From: Hymenobacter aerophilus DSM 13606
GTDB lineage: Bacteria > Bacteroidota > Bacteroidia > Cytophagales > Hymenobacteraceae
DNA: 64,000 nt
Assembly: GCF_000382225.1 (NCBI RefSeq)
Contig: NZ_KB907818.1
Span: 23,070 to 87,069, forward strand
Reading direction: 5' to 3'
Shown: in pieces, positions 26,678-35,415 of the stretch
Numbering within the stretch: the stretch's first letter is position 1
Layout: every line of letters begins with the position of its first letter
Program-made: the position numbers and the translations under genes
Notes under the pieces: model-generated
The model's database searches: none
What the model was told of the DNA's origin: nothing
Seen by the model: only the letters and a program-made list of their open reading frames with translations

Positions 26678-26903
26678 TTCAGCTTTTTGAACCGTCTCGC
26701 CGTGAAGAGCACTTCTTGAGTAATGCTACTCTTGGTTATGCTGGCTGCCTGCTGTTGTACTAGTGAGTAATGGAAACTGCGCTTTTTACCGCTGGTCATT
26801 CACGTTCCACAAACAAATCCGTTCGACAGCTTGAACCTGGGTGGGTGCAGTTCTCGCCCCTAGCCCCTACCCTGGGCAGTTCTGCTTAAAGGGTGTGCCA
26901 GTA
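26678..26903. other. Gap between the DUF721 and thioesterase genes
   Basis: About 226 bases of lower GC than the neighbours with no supported gene. Short open frames here have no recognisable protein character. A decayed insertion is possible but no terminal repeats were found. Confidence 0.4.
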
Positions 26904-27467
26904 TTAGTGCACAATCCGGCAACGCTCGTTGTCCAGCAGCCCCATCTGGTCATCTATTGCCAGCGTACTACGGGCATTATCGAACTGCTCGCGGTACTGC
27001 TGCTGGAACTGCCGGCGCTTGATGGCTTCCTGAAAGCGGCGGATGTCGTCGCGCGTTTCCAGCTCCAGGCCGGGCACCTGCGTGGGCTGGCCGGCCTCGT
27101 TTTTGGCCACCATGGTGAAGTAGCTGGTGTTGGTGTGTTTCACCAGTCCGGTGCGCACATCCTCGGCCGTTACCTTGATGCCCACCAGCAGCGAGGTGCG
27201 CCCCACGTAGTTCACTGAAGCCAGCAGCGACACCAGCTCGCCTACCTCCACCGGCTGCATAAAATTCACCCCATCCACGCTCACGGTTACGCAGTAGTTA
27301 CCGGCGTGGCGGGACGCGGCGGCATAGGCCACTTTGTCCATCAGCGAGAGCAGAATTCCGCCGTGGATCTTGCCCCCGAAGTTGGCATACGATGGTATCA
27401 TCAGCTCGGTAAGCGTGACGCGTGAATAGGAAACCGAACGGTATTCGGGGAGCACAAATGGGGGCAT
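26904..27467 (-). CDS. Acyl-CoA thioesterase (hotdog fold)
   Basis: A 187-residue single-hotdog thioesterase of the YciA/BFIT type that hydrolyses acyl-CoA in the cytosol. Seen: MIPSYANFGGKIHGGILLSLMDKVAYAAASRHAG with the conserved Asn, Gly-Gly and Asp of the active-site helix, followed by VDGVNFMQPVEVGELVSLLASV. The C-terminal ~40 residues (RRFQEAIKRRQFQQQYREQF) are a charged helix extension. Stands alone with TAGCTTTG as a likely -7 box 32 bases upstream. Confidence 0.92.
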   Translation of the reverse strand: MPPFVLPEYRSVSYSRVTLTELMIPSYANFGGKIHGGILLSLMDKVAYAAASRHAGNYCVTVSVDGVNFMQPVEVGELVSLLASVNYVGRTSLLVGIKVTAEDVRTGLVKHTNTSYFTMVAKNEAGQPTQVPGLELETRDDIRRFQEAIKRRQFQQQYREQFDNARSTLAIDDQMGLLDNERCRIVH

Positions 27468-27498
27468 AAACTGGTAGCTGGATCAGGGATTGGTTGCG

Positions 27499-27506
27499 CA
27501 AAGCTA
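27499..27506 (-). promoter_or_regulatory. Probable -7 box of the thioesterase gene
   Basis: TAGCTTTG on the minus strand, 32 bases before the start codon, fits TAnnTTTG. Confidence 0.45.
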
Positions 27507-27710
27507 CGGCTTCCCCCGGGCCACCTCGCCCCTCCCCTACCGTGTTTACCTTGGGTTACACGCTCGTTCCTTATCGGCCTTTAATACCGACGCAACCACC
27601 GCTTGTTTCGCTACACTTAGCCAATCAAGCGGACACTAATATCACGCGCTATAAGCCTCGATAAGGTCTTATTCCACCTATTGTTTCATCCGTCGTTTAA
27701 CCGTTGCCAG

Positions 27711-27744
27711 GAACAGATATGTTTCACGTGGAACATATCTGTTC
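27711..27744. other. parS: Probable parS site (ParB-binding palindrome)
   Basis: The core TGTTTCACGTGGAACA (27720-27735) matches the bacterial parS consensus (TGTTnCACGTGnAACA). It is the centre of a 34-base palindrome with only one unpaired position, flanked by GAACAGATA/TATCTGTTC. It starts at the last base of the HTH gene's stop codon on the minus strand. ParB loads at parS near oriC to organise and segregate chromosomes; the candidate oriC is about 23 kb away. The long flanking arms also allow a hairpin in RNA, so a terminator role for the HTH gene is possible in addition. Confidence 0.85.
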
Positions 27745-28142
27745 TATTTAGGGCCGTACACTTTCAGCAGAAGCTCATTATACGCTTCCAGCAGGGCAAT
27801 ATACTTCTGCTGCAGCACCATCAGCTGTTTTATACTATCACCGTCGGCTGAAACTGTAACAGTGGAACGGGAGGCACTCTGATTATCGGACACATTAGTT
27901 ACGCTTCGTAACACTGGTGTAACAGTAAAAGGCAAAGCAGACTGTTGCAATGATGTAAACTCATTGGAGAAATCGTGTCCGATAATATCGCCCACTTGCT
28001 TTACAAAGGTGTAATCAAGCTCCTTCTCTTTGAACCGGCGATACATAGTCGGACGTGTAATACCAAGATCGTCCACAATCCGCGTAATCGAAATTCCGCT
28101 ATTTTTGATGGCTTCCTGCAGTATTTCGCCCTGGTGCGACAT
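27744..28142 (-). CDS. Small helix-turn-helix regulator
   Basis: A 132-residue DNA-binding protein. The N-terminal HTH is at about residues 8-38 (ILQEAIKNSGISITRIVDDL then GITRPTMYRRFKE, with an excellent recognition helix). A short linker rich in Ser/Thr/Val follows, then a C-terminal coiled coil (SIKQLMVLQQKYIALLEAYN) probably for dimerisation. No known named family. ATG at 28142 was chosen at MSHQGEILQEA; a longer reading would add an AT-rich non-coding stretch. It is much more AT-rich than its neighbours, suggesting transfer or relaxed composition. A parS palindrome touches its 3' end, and GTTACA repeats lie upstream. Confidence 0.82.
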   Translation of the reverse strand: MSHQGEILQEAIKNSGISITRIVDDLGITRPTMYRRFKEKELDYTFVKQVGDIIGHDFSNEFTSLQQSALPFTVTPVLRSVTNVSDNQSASRSTVTVSADGDSIKQLMVLQQKYIALLEAYNELLLKVYGPK

Positions 28143-28284
28143 ATAGAACGGTTGTAACAGTGATGATGCTGTAAATATGATCAATACATTTTACGTAACC
28201 AAAGGCAACAAATACGTTCATGCAACAAATTAACTTTACGAACATTTATGATACACAATGGAACACATTACACAGTACAGCGTT

Positions 28285-28317
28285 GTTACAATTGACAGTT
28301 ACAGGCGTTACGTTACA
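28285..28317. promoter_or_regulatory. Direct GTTACA repeats upstream of the HTH gene
   Basis: GTTACA at 28285, 28298 and 28312 (13- and 14-base periods) with related ATTACA at 28267 and its complement TGTAAC at 28153. An operator array for the HTH protein, or iterons, are both possible; binding is inferred. Confidence 0.4.
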
Positions 28318-28354
28318 GTAAACAAGCAACGAGTGATACAGACACCGCATTAGC

Positions 28355-29212
28355 TTAAAGAGAATAAAGCTCCTGGCGCATAGCCAGCAAACGGTCGGGG
28401 TAGTCGGTGGTGATCCCCCAGGGATGCAGCGCCAGTACTGCCCGCAGGTCAGCCGGCTCGTTCACGGTCCAGGGTACTAGCCGGATATGTTGCGCGGCCA
28501 GCTGGGCCGCTAGGGCGGACGTTAATAGCCGGAAGTCGGGGCCGACTACGGCCGGCGTGAAACCCAGCGCCGCCAGGTGGTCCGCCAGTGGTAAAGCGTC
28601 CTCGATGAGCAGGCATAGCGGCAGCGTGGGCACCGCACGTCGGGCCAGTTGCAGGACGCGCTTATCGAAGCAGAGCAGCATGGTGCGGGGCATGATTTGC
28701 AGGGCCTGCAGCTCGGCCAGCACCAGTGCCAGCAGCGCGACGGGCGGGGGCTGAAACAGGCTGTCGTGAGCCGGCTCGCTCTTGATTTCGACGCTGTAAT
28801 TCACCGGGCGGCGGCCCAGCTGCCGGGTCAGGTTTTCGAGGTCGGCTACTACTTCGCGCAGTAGCGGCTTATAGGCCGGCGCGGGCAGTTGCTCCGGGAA
28901 ATTGGGGTGGCGCGTGCGGCCGCAGTCGTATTCCCGGATGCGGGCGTAGGGCAGCTGGTAGAGGTTGTGCTGGCGAGCCTCGGTAGGCGCGATGGGCTCG
29001 CCGGAAGGCAGCCGGCAGATAGCCGCCGACATCCAGGGCTCGTGCGAAACGACTACCTGGCGGTCGGCCGAAACGACCACGTCCAGCTCTATGGCATCAA
29101 CGCCCAAGCGCAGGGCTTCGCGGAAAGCGGGCAGCGTGTTCTCGGGCCGCAACCCGCGGCAGCCGCGGTGGCCATGCACCTCGGGCAAGTGGCCGGAAAA
29201 GGGCAACAACAT
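28355..29212 (-). CDS. Glycerophosphodiester phosphodiesterase family protein
   Basis: A 285-residue GDPD TIM-barrel protein that cleaves glycerophosphodiesters to glycerol-3-phosphate and an alcohol. Seen: the catalytic His pair and metal residues in VHGHRGCRGLRPENTLPAF, GVDAIELDVVVSADRQVVVSHEP with the metal-binding Glu/Asp and second His, and VEIKS near residue 140. No clear signal peptide, so probably cytosolic. ATG at 29212 is preferred to an upstream GTG. Confidence 0.93.
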   Translation of the reverse strand: MLLPFSGHLPEVHGHRGCRGLRPENTLPAFREALRLGVDAIELDVVVSADRQVVVSHEPWMSAAICRLPSGEPIAPTEARQHNLYQLPYARIREYDCGRTRHPNFPEQLPAPAYKPLLREVVADLENLTRQLGRRPVNYSVEIKSEPAHDSLFQPPPVALLALVLAELQALQIMPRTMLLCFDKRVLQLARRAVPTLPLCLLIEDALPLADHLAALGFTPAVVGPDFRLLTSALAAQLAAQHIRLVPWTVNEPADLRAVLALHPWGITTDYPDRLLAMRQELYSL

Positions 29213-29344
29213 AAACGTATAGGCAGCACCGGGCACAGCGGTGTAGCCGGCGCAGTTGCTTACGCAGCCAGCGCATCGGCGTAAGCAAATCGGGCTACTT
29301 TTACTTTCTCAATCCCGGTTTCTTACGCTTTAACTCTCCACCAC

Positions 29345-29968
29345 ATGAAAAAACTCCTCCTCCTCATCATACTCGCGGCCGTGGGCGTTGGGGCCTACCT
29401 CTACTACTACAAGGTGCGCACCGCCCCCGAATACTCGCTCATGCAGGCCTACAAAGCCATCGACGACCACGACCCGGCGGCCTTCGAGCGGTATGTGGAT
29501 GTGAACAGCGTAACGGGCAGCCTCGTGGACGACGTGGCCAAAAACGGCTCGGCGCTGGGCGTGCTCAACCCCGGCGGGATGGCCATGACCGGTGCCCTGC
29601 GCCTGCTCAAGCCGCAGCTGGCCCAGGCGGCCCGCAAAGAAGTGCAGCGCTACGTGGAAACCGGCTCGGTAGAGGCCGCCACCGCCGCCGCGCCCAAGCG
29701 GTTGGTCAACGTGTCGATGATGGGGCTGGCCAGCAAGGTGGTCGGCGAGAACAGCAAGTTCCGGGGCATTGCCTACTCGCGCGAAGAAGGCGAGCAGGCC
29801 CTCGTTGGCCTGGAGTTCACCCAGCCCCGCTACGATACCACGATGGTGCTGGAAGTGAAAATGCGCAAGCGCGGCGACTACTGGCAGGCCACTGAAATCA
29901 CGAATACCGGCGATATTCTAAAGCACGTTGCCCGCATGGAAAAGCTCCGGCTGGTGGGCGGCAAGTAA
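29345..29968 (+). CDS. DUF2939-like membrane-anchored protein
   Basis: A 207-residue protein with an N-terminal membrane helix or signal anchor (KKLLLLIILAAVGVGAYLYYY). The extracytoplasmic domain begins SLMQAYKAIDDHDPAAFERYVDV, the typical start of DUF2939 proteins, which share a pattern of charged helices and beta strands with unknown function. It ends with the strand-rich DTTMVLEVKMRKRGDYWQ and TEITN. A strong hairpin terminator follows 25 bases after the stop. Confidence 0.8.
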   Translation: MKKLLLLIILAAVGVGAYLYYYKVRTAPEYSLMQAYKAIDDHDPAAFERYVDVNSVTGSLVDDVAKNGSALGVLNPGGMAMTGALRLLKPQLAQAARKEVQRYVETGSVEAATAAAPKRLVNVSMMGLASKVVGENSKFRGIAYSREEGEQALVGLEFTQPRYDTTMVLEVKMRKRGDYWQATEITNTGDILKHVARMEKLRLVGGK

Positions 29969-29992
29969 GCCTCGCCAAACGCATATAGCACC

Positions 29993-30036
29993 AACAGAAA
30001 GCCCCGCCGTACCGAGGTACAGCGGGGCTTTCTGTT
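29993..30036. terminator. Bidirectional intrinsic terminator
   Basis: Perfect 15-base stem AACAGAAAGCCCCGC / GCGGGGCTTTCTGTT with T-rich ends in both directions, between the converging DUF2939-like and PLDc_N genes. Confidence 0.88.
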
Positions 30037-30062
30037 GCTAGCCAACTGACTATTTGGTGGGC

Positions 30063-30350
30063 TTAGGTGCTGGATTTACCGCGGCCGGCAAACAGGAAGT
30101 ACAGGATCAGGCCACCCAGCGGGAAAAAGAACACAATGGCGGCCCACAGGATTTTCTTGCCGATGCCCCAGTCCTGACGGAAAATGTCGAAGAGCACGAA
30201 TACGTCGAGGGCCAGGATAACGTAGCCCCAGGTAGCCAGGCTGCCGTCGTTGTTGAAACGGCTGCACGAACTGAGCAGTGAAACTGTGAGCAGCGAAAGC
30301 AGCAGGCCGGCACCGGGCAGGCGTTTGGTAAGCGTGTTGATGGCGTTCAT
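30063..30350 (-). CDS. PLD nuclease N-terminal (PLDc_N) domain lipoprotein
   Basis: A 95-residue protein. It has an N-terminal signal with possible lipobox (LLTVSLLSSC, Cys near residue 29), then two hydrophobic helices (GYVILALDVFVLFDIF and ILWAAIVFFFPLGGLILYFL) characteristic of the PLDc_N (YxlE/cardiolipin synthase N-terminal) domain. Stand-alone PLDc_N proteins are small membrane proteins of unknown role; no catalytic HKD domain is attached. Confidence 0.85.
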   Translation of the reverse strand: MNAINTLTKRLPGAGLLLSLLTVSLLSSCSRFNNDGSLATWGYVILALDVFVLFDIFRQDWGIGKKILWAAIVFFFPLGGLILYFLFAGRGKSST

Positions 30351-30449
30351 GGCAGGGAAAATTAAGGAATGGAGAGATATGGGACCCTTTACGCAATGAA
30401 CCGAAAATAGATATCAATAATTCAAGATAAACTATATTATATCATTGAT

Positions 30450-31088
30450 TTACAAGTAGTTACCGATAAATCCCTGAATCTGCTCCCAGAAAATGAGGGC
30501 CGCCCGCGGAATCAGCAGCAGCGTGAGCACTACGCCGTAGAGGGCGCCGTAGAAGTGGGCGTCGTGGTTGATGTTGTCGCCCTGGCGCTGGCTCATGTAG
30601 TAGGAATAGCCCAGGTAGAGGAAGCCGAAGATGAAACCAGGAATTTCGAAGGGCAGCGGAAAGATGTAGAGGCCGGCCACCGGGTTGAACAGGATGGCCG
30701 AGAAGATAACCGCCGACACGCCCCCCGAGGCCCCCAGCGAGCGGTAGCCGGGGTCGTTGCGGTGGCGCAGATACGTGGGAATATCGGACACGATGATGCC
30801 GCCCAGGTACAGCAGCAGGTACCACAGCAGCCCCATCGTAGGCCCGAAAGCATAGGCGAAAATGGTTTCCACTACCCGACTGAACGAGTAGAAGGCAATC
30901 ATATTAAACAGCAGGTGCGTGAAGTCGGCGTGCAGAAAGCCCGAGGTGATGAAGCGGTACCACTCGCCGCGGCGGCGCACCGTGTAGGGCTCCAGAATCC
31001 AGGATTCCAGAAAAGCCGGGTTCGACCAGGCGTAGAGCGAAATGCCAACCGTGAGCACGGCCAGCACCAGGGTGGCGGAAAATTCCAT
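30450..31088 (-). CDS. Rhomboid-family intramembrane serine protease
   Basis: A 212-residue six-helix rhomboid. The catalytic Ser is in GASGGVS (about residue 121) and the catalytic His in AHFYGALYGV (about 178). The conserved WYRFITSGFLHADFTHLLFNM of loop L1/helix 2 is present, with an HxxxN motif. Such proteases cleave transmembrane segments of substrates within the membrane. Length suits a simple bacterial GlpG-type enzyme without a cytosolic domain. Substrates unknown. Confidence 0.94.
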   Translation of the reverse strand: MEFSATLVLAVLTVGISLYAWSNPAFLESWILEPYTVRRRGEWYRFITSGFLHADFTHLLFNMIAFYSFSRVVETIFAYAFGPTMGLLWYLLLYLGGIIVSDIPTYLRHRNDPGYRSLGASGGVSAVIFSAILFNPVAGLYIFPLPFEIPGFIFGFLYLGYSYYMSQRQGDNINHDAHFYGALYGVVLTLLLIPRAALIFWEQIQGFIGNYL

Positions 31089-31100
31089 TCAGGGGGATTA

Positions 31101-31171
31101 GTGGTGATGGGGTGATGGGGTGAGGAGGTGAGGAGGTGATGGGGTGAGCAGGTGACGGTGAGCAGGTGACG
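31101..31171. repeat. Degenerate GGTGA tandem repeat
   Basis: Repeated GGTGATGGG / GGTGAGGAG / GGTGAGCAG units of 8-9 bases upstream of the rhomboid gene; same unit type as 620-760 and 53201-53240. Confidence 0.7.
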
Positions 31172-31184
31172 GATAAAAGAACGG

Positions 31185-31313
31185 TGTCATGCTGAGCGCA
31201 GCGGAGCGGAGCCGAAGCATCTCGCGTGCAGTGGTAATCCTGACGTTAGAGTTAGCATGGCAACATCAGCACGCGAGATGCTTCGACTCCGCTCCGCTTC
31301 GCTCAGCATGACA
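31185..31313. repeat. Long inverted repeat, GCGAAGAATCTCGCG family
   Basis: 45-base arms (31185-31229, 31269-31313) with two mismatches. This copy has GAAGCATCTCGCG instead of GAAGAATCTCGCG and an expanded AGCGGAGCGGAG segment. Confidence 0.9.
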
Positions 31314-31344
31314 GTCCTTTACCCAACCGTTCTTTTAGCCGCTC

Positions 31345-32316
31345 CTACTGCTCGCGCTCCAGCAGCTGCAGGGCCAGCTGGTGCAGGGGCTTTTTGCGCG
31401 TTTCGGGGGCCGCCACGCGCTCCAGGTGCTGCAGGGCGTCCACGAAGTAGTCGTTGATAAGGGCTTCGGTCTGGGGGCGGATTTCGAGTTCGTCGTAGAT
31501 GGCGCGCACGGCGGCAATCTTGGCTTCCTTATCCGCCACCGGCTGGCCGATGTGTTGGGCCAGCACAGCCTGCTGGGCGGGGCTGGCCTGGGCCTGGGCC
31601 GTGAGCAGCAGGAAGGTCTTTTTGTCGGAGAGAATATCGCCGCCCACGCGCTTGCCGAAGGTAGCCGCGTCGCCGTACACGTCCAGCAGGTCGTCGCGCA
31701 GCTGAAAGGCCAGGCCAATGTCCACCCCGAACTGGCGCAAGTGGTCGGCATCGGCCTCCGAAGCCCCGCCGAGCCGGGCGCCCAGCTCCAGCGCGAAACC
31801 CAGCAGCACGGCCGTTTTCAGCCGAATCATATCCAGGTACTGGGCGATGCTGATATCGGTGCGGGTTTCGAACTCCATGTCCCACTGCTGGCCCTCGCAG
31901 ACTTCGGCGGCGGTTTGGGAGAAGCGGCGCAGCAGCGGGGCCAGCAGGGGCGCGGGCACATCAAACAGCAGCTCGTAGGCGCGCACCAGCATCACGTCGC
32001 CGCTCAGGATGGCCACGTTGGGATTCCATTTTTCGTGCACCGTGGGCTGGCCGCGGCGCAACGGGGCCTGGTCCATCAGGTCGTCGTGGAGCAGGGTGAA
32101 GTTGTGGAAGACCTCGGTGGCCAGCGCGGGCTTCACCACGGCCTCCAGCTCGTCGGTGAACAGGTGAGCGCCCATGAGCGTGAGCACCGGCCGGATGCGC
32201 TTGCCGCCCAGGCCCATGATGTAGCGGATGGGCTCGTAGAGGCTCGTCGGCTCCTGCCCGTAGCGCAAATCGGCGAGGCCGGCGGTGAGTTTAGCGGTGA
32301 AGAAAGAAAGGTCCAT
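31345..32316 (-). CDS. Polyprenyl (isoprenoid) diphosphate synthase
   Basis: A 323-residue trans-isoprenyl diphosphate synthase of the GGPP/FPP/octaprenyl type. Seen: GLGGKRIRPVLTLMGA near residue 42, the first Asp-rich motif LLHDDLMDQAPLRRG near 86, and the second motif FQLRDDLLDVYGD near 210 with DILSDKKTFLLL following. It adds isopentenyl units to an allylic diphosphate for quinones, carotenoids or lipid carriers; chain length cannot be read here. ATG at 32316 starts at MDLSFFTAKL; the upstream in-frame part lies in the repeat at 32384-32506. Confidence 0.93.
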   Translation of the reverse strand: MDLSFFTAKLTAGLADLRYGQEPTSLYEPIRYIMGLGGKRIRPVLTLMGAHLFTDELEAVVKPALATEVFHNFTLLHDDLMDQAPLRRGQPTVHEKWNPNVAILSGDVMLVRAYELLFDVPAPLLAPLLRRFSQTAAEVCEGQQWDMEFETRTDISIAQYLDMIRLKTAVLLGFALELGARLGGASEADADHLRQFGVDIGLAFQLRDDLLDVYGDAATFGKRVGGDILSDKKTFLLLTAQAQASPAQQAVLAQHIGQPVADKEAKIAAVRAIYDELEIRPQTEALINDYFVDALQHLERVAAPETRKKPLHQLALQLLEREQ

Positions 32317-32383
32317 GCAAGGATTCAGGTTGAGCAGGGAAAGGTACGGCGGGTTGCGATAGGTTGAGGAAGCCAGAACCCGT

Positions 32384-32506
32384 CGGTCATTCAGAGCGAA
32401 GCGAAGAATCTCGCGTGCTGACGTCGTTGCCATAGCAGTCCTACGTTAAGACTACTATGGCAACGACGTCAGCACACGAGATTCTTCGCTTCGCTCTGAA
32501 TGACCG
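32384..32506. repeat. Long inverted repeat, GCGAAGAATCTCGCG family
   Basis: 52-base arms (32384-32435, 32455-32506) with a single mismatch, the longest-armed copy in the window. Between the RNase R and prenyl synthase genes. Confidence 0.92.
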
Positions 32507-32537
32507 TTTTTGGTTGTTATGCTAACCCAACAGGGCG

Positions 32538-35168
32538 TTACCGGCGGCGCTTGCCCCCGCCGCCTTTGCTGCTCTTGCCGTCGCTGCGGCCGTTGGCGCT
32601 GTTGCTGCTGTTCTTGCCATCGGCGCGGCCGCCTTTGCCGTTGCTCCGCTCGGGGCGGTAGCCGCGGGGGCTGCCACCACCATTCTCGCGGCGCTCCTGC
32701 TGCTCGCGCTGCTTTACGGCGTCGGGACGGTCGTCGACCAGGGCGAAGTCGATGGTGCGGTCGAGCAGGTTCACGGCCTTCACCTCCACCTGCAGCTCGT
32801 CGCCGAACTGGATGATGCGCTTGCTGCGCTGGCCCACGAGGCGGTAGTTGTCCTTGTCAAGCTCGAAGTAGTCGCCGGGAATGTCGCTGATGCGAATCAT
32901 GCCCTCGCACTTGTTCTCGGCAATTTCCACATACATGCCCCACTCGGTGAGGCCCGACACCACGCCGGTAAACTGCTCGCCGATGTGGTCCTGCAGGAAC
33001 TCGACCTGCTTGAACTTGATGCTGGCCCGCTCGGCGCTGGCGGCCAGTTTCTCGCGCTCCGACGAGTGCTTGCACTCCTCCTCCACGGGCTCGGGGTCCA
33101 CGTTTTTGCCGCCTTCGAGGTAGTGCTCGAGCAGGCGGTGGGCCATCATGTCGGGGTAGCGGCGGATGGGCGAGGTAAAGTGCGAGTAGTGCTCGAAGGC
33201 TAGGCCGAAGTGCCCGCGCGGGTCGGTGGTGTAGGTGGCCTTGGCCATGGTGCGGATGGCCAGCGTCTGGAGCACGTTCTGCTCGGGGCGGCCCACCACC
33301 TCGGTGCTCAGGTCGTTGAGCTCGGTGCTGAGCTTCTGCACGTTTTTGAGGTCGAGTTGGTAGCCGAATTTCTTGGCGAACAGAGCGAAATTCTGCAGAC
33401 GCTCGGGGTCGGGCGAGTCGTGCACCCGGTACACCATCGTCAGGCGCGGCTTGGTCTTTTTCAGCTTGAACACGAACTCGGCCACCTTACGGTTGGCCAG
33501 CAGCATGAACTCCTCAATCATCTTGTGGGCGTCCTTGCGCTCCTTCACAAACACGCCCAGCGGCTTGCCGTTCTCATCGAGGCGGAACTTCACTTCCTGC
33601 GTCTCGAAGCTGATGGCGCCCTGCCGGAAGCGGGCCGCGCACAGCTTTTTGGCAATGCGGTTCATCAGCTGCACCTCCTGGGTGTAGTCCGATTCGAGGC
33701 CCTCAATCCGCTCCTGCGCATCCTCGTAGGCAAAGCGCCGGTCGGAGTGGATGATGGTTTTGCCCAGCCAGGTGGAGTACAGTTTGCCGTTCTCATCCAA
33801 CTCAAACACGGCCGAAAACGTGAGCTTGTCCTCGTTGGGCCGCAGCGAGCAGAGGCCGTTGCTCAGGTGCTCGGGCAGCATCGGAATCACGCGGTCCACG
33901 AGGTACACCGAGGTAGCCCGGGTGCGCGACTCGTTTTCCAGGGCCGTGTCGAGGCGCACGTAGTGCGTCACGTCGGCAATGTGCACCCCAATTTCCCAGT
34001 GCCCGTTTTCGAGTTGTTGAATAGAAAGCGCGTCGTCAAAGTCCTTGGCGTCGGCCGGGTCGATGGTGAAGGTCGTCACGTCGCGGAAGTCGCGGCGGCG
34101 GGCAATTTCCTCTTCCGAGATGGTGTCGGACATGGCCTGGGCCTCGGCTTCCACTTCGGCCGGAAACTCAAACGGCAGCCCAAACTCGGCCATGATGGCG
34201 TTGATTTCGGCCTCGTTGCCACCCGCTTGTCCGAAGCTGCGCACTACCACGCCGGCCGGCGACCGGTCGGAGCCATCTTCCGGAAATTCGGTGACGTGGA
34301 CCAGCACCTTGTCGCCGTTCTGGGCGTCGTTCAGGTCGTCGTGGCTCACGTACACATCGAAGTAAAGCTTGCGGTTGTCGGGCTTCACGAAGGCCACGTG
34401 GTCGCGAATCTGGATGCGGCCCACCACTTCGGGACGCTTGCGGTCGAGCACCTCTACCACGTCGCCCACGGGGCGGCCGTCGCGCGAGCCGCGCAAGCGC
34501 AGGCGCACGGTGTCGCCCTGCATGGCAAACTGGAGCCGGTCGGTGAATACGCGCACGTCGTTCTCGGTCTCCTCGCTAATCACGAAGGCATACTTGTCGG
34601 TGGCCAGCGCCACGGTGCCCACGATGGTGTCGCCTCCACTTTCGCGGCGGCGGCGCGGGGCCTGCGGGTCGTCGGCGTCGGCAAAGTCGAATCCGGCCTC
34701 GCGGCGGCGGTGCACCATGGGACCCTGGCCAAACTCGCTCTCGACCACCCGGCCACCACGGGGCAGGCGCTTGCCGGCCGGCAGCTCGCCGGGCTCGGTA
34801 ACCGGCGCGGCCGGGGCTTCCGGCTCATCGTCGGCTTCGCCTTTCTTCGCGCCTTTGCGGCGGCCCTTGGGCGCGGCGGCCAGGGCCGCCTGGGCCTCGT
34901 CGGTGAGGCGGTACTCGTCGTTCTGAATCAGCAGCAGCTGGTTTTCCTGACGCAGCTCGCGCAGATGGGCAAACACCACTTCGCGCTGGTCTTTGGTCGT
35001 CACGCCGAGGCGGCGCGAGAGCTGGCGGTAGGTGAGTACTTTGCCAGGGTTGTCGCGGAAAATCCGCATAATCTGGTCCTGGCTGATGGGGGCCGCGGCG
35101 GCCGCGGACTCGGTGGCAGAGGCCTTCGCGCGGGAGGCGCGGGGGGCCGGTTGAGAGGGTTGTTTCAT
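32538..35168 (-). CDS. rnr: Ribonuclease R
   Basis: A 876-residue 3'-5' exoribonuclease of the RNase II/R family that degrades structured RNA. Order: a Ser/Ala-rich N-tail, a winged-helix region (ILSxDQIMRIFRDNPGKVLT type), two cold-shock domains, the RNB catalytic domain with TIDPADAKDFDDALS (metal Asp residues) and RRYPDMMAHRLLEHYL, then an S1 domain (FTGVVSGLTEWGMYVEIAEN) near residue 740. A basic, Gly/Ser/Arg-rich C-tail ends GGGKRRR. The ATG at 35168 (MKQPSQPAPRAS) was chosen; an upstream in-frame extension lacks family similarity. Confidence 0.96.
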   Translation of the reverse strand: MKQPSQPAPRASRAKASATESAAAAAPISQDQIMRIFRDNPGKVLTYRQLSRRLGVTTKDQREVVFAHLRELRQENQLLLIQNDEYRLTDEAQAALAAAPKGRRKGAKKGEADDEPEAPAAPVTEPGELPAGKRLPRGGRVVESEFGQGPMVHRRREAGFDFADADDPQAPRRRRESGGDTIVGTVALATDKYAFVISEETENDVRVFTDRLQFAMQGDTVRLRLRGSRDGRPVGDVVEVLDRKRPEVVGRIQIRDHVAFVKPDNRKLYFDVYVSHDDLNDAQNGDKVLVHVTEFPEDGSDRSPAGVVVRSFGQAGGNEAEINAIMAEFGLPFEFPAEVEAEAQAMSDTISEEEIARRRDFRDVTTFTIDPADAKDFDDALSIQQLENGHWEIGVHIADVTHYVRLDTALENESRTRATSVYLVDRVIPMLPEHLSNGLCSLRPNEDKLTFSAVFELDENGKLYSTWLGKTIIHSDRRFAYEDAQERIEGLESDYTQEVQLMNRIAKKLCAARFRQGAISFETQEVKFRLDENGKPLGVFVKERKDAHKMIEEFMLLANRKVAEFVFKLKKTKPRLTMVYRVHDSPDPERLQNFALFAKKFGYQLDLKNVQKLSTELNDLSTEVVGRPEQNVLQTLAIRTMAKATYTTDPRGHFGLAFEHYSHFTSPIRRYPDMMAHRLLEHYLEGGKNVDPEPVEEECKHSSEREKLAASAERASIKFKQVEFLQDHIGEQFTGVVSGLTEWGMYVEIAENKCEGMIRISDIPGDYFELDKDNYRLVGQRSKRIIQFGDELQVEVKAVNLLDRTIDFALVDDRPDAVKQREQQERRENGGGSPRGYRPERSNGKGGRADGKNSSNSANGRSDGKSSKGGGGKRRR

Positions 35169-35328
35169 GGAATCGGGCCGCCGGTATGTTCGTTTTCTCA
35201 GGCGGCAGAGGTTGAATTGGGGAAGGCAGTCGGTTGATTGCCTCCGGGAAAATGAAAAAGGGAGCGGCACAGTCGGCGCCGGAAGATACTACGGAATATA
35301 ACGGGGAATAACTATATCGGGGCGAGGT

Positions 35329-35415
35329 GTAGCGCGAAGCTTCTGCTTTCGTGTGTCGATGAACGCCTACGCACGACCGTCAGCAACAATACGCGAAGCG
35401 GAAGCTTCGCGCTAC
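35329..35415. repeat. Imperfect inverted repeat GTAGCGCGAAGCTTC
   Basis: GTAGCGCGAAGCTTC at 35329-35343 and the complementary GAAGCTTCGCGCTAC at 35401-35415 with further partial pairing inside. The right end lies at the stop codon of the double ABC ATPase. A separate repeat family from the GCGAAGAATCTCGCG one. Confidence 0.8.

Noticed and set aside
26584..26799. Small leftward open frame after the DUF721 gene
   Set aside because: It spans a hairpin and shows no protein family features.
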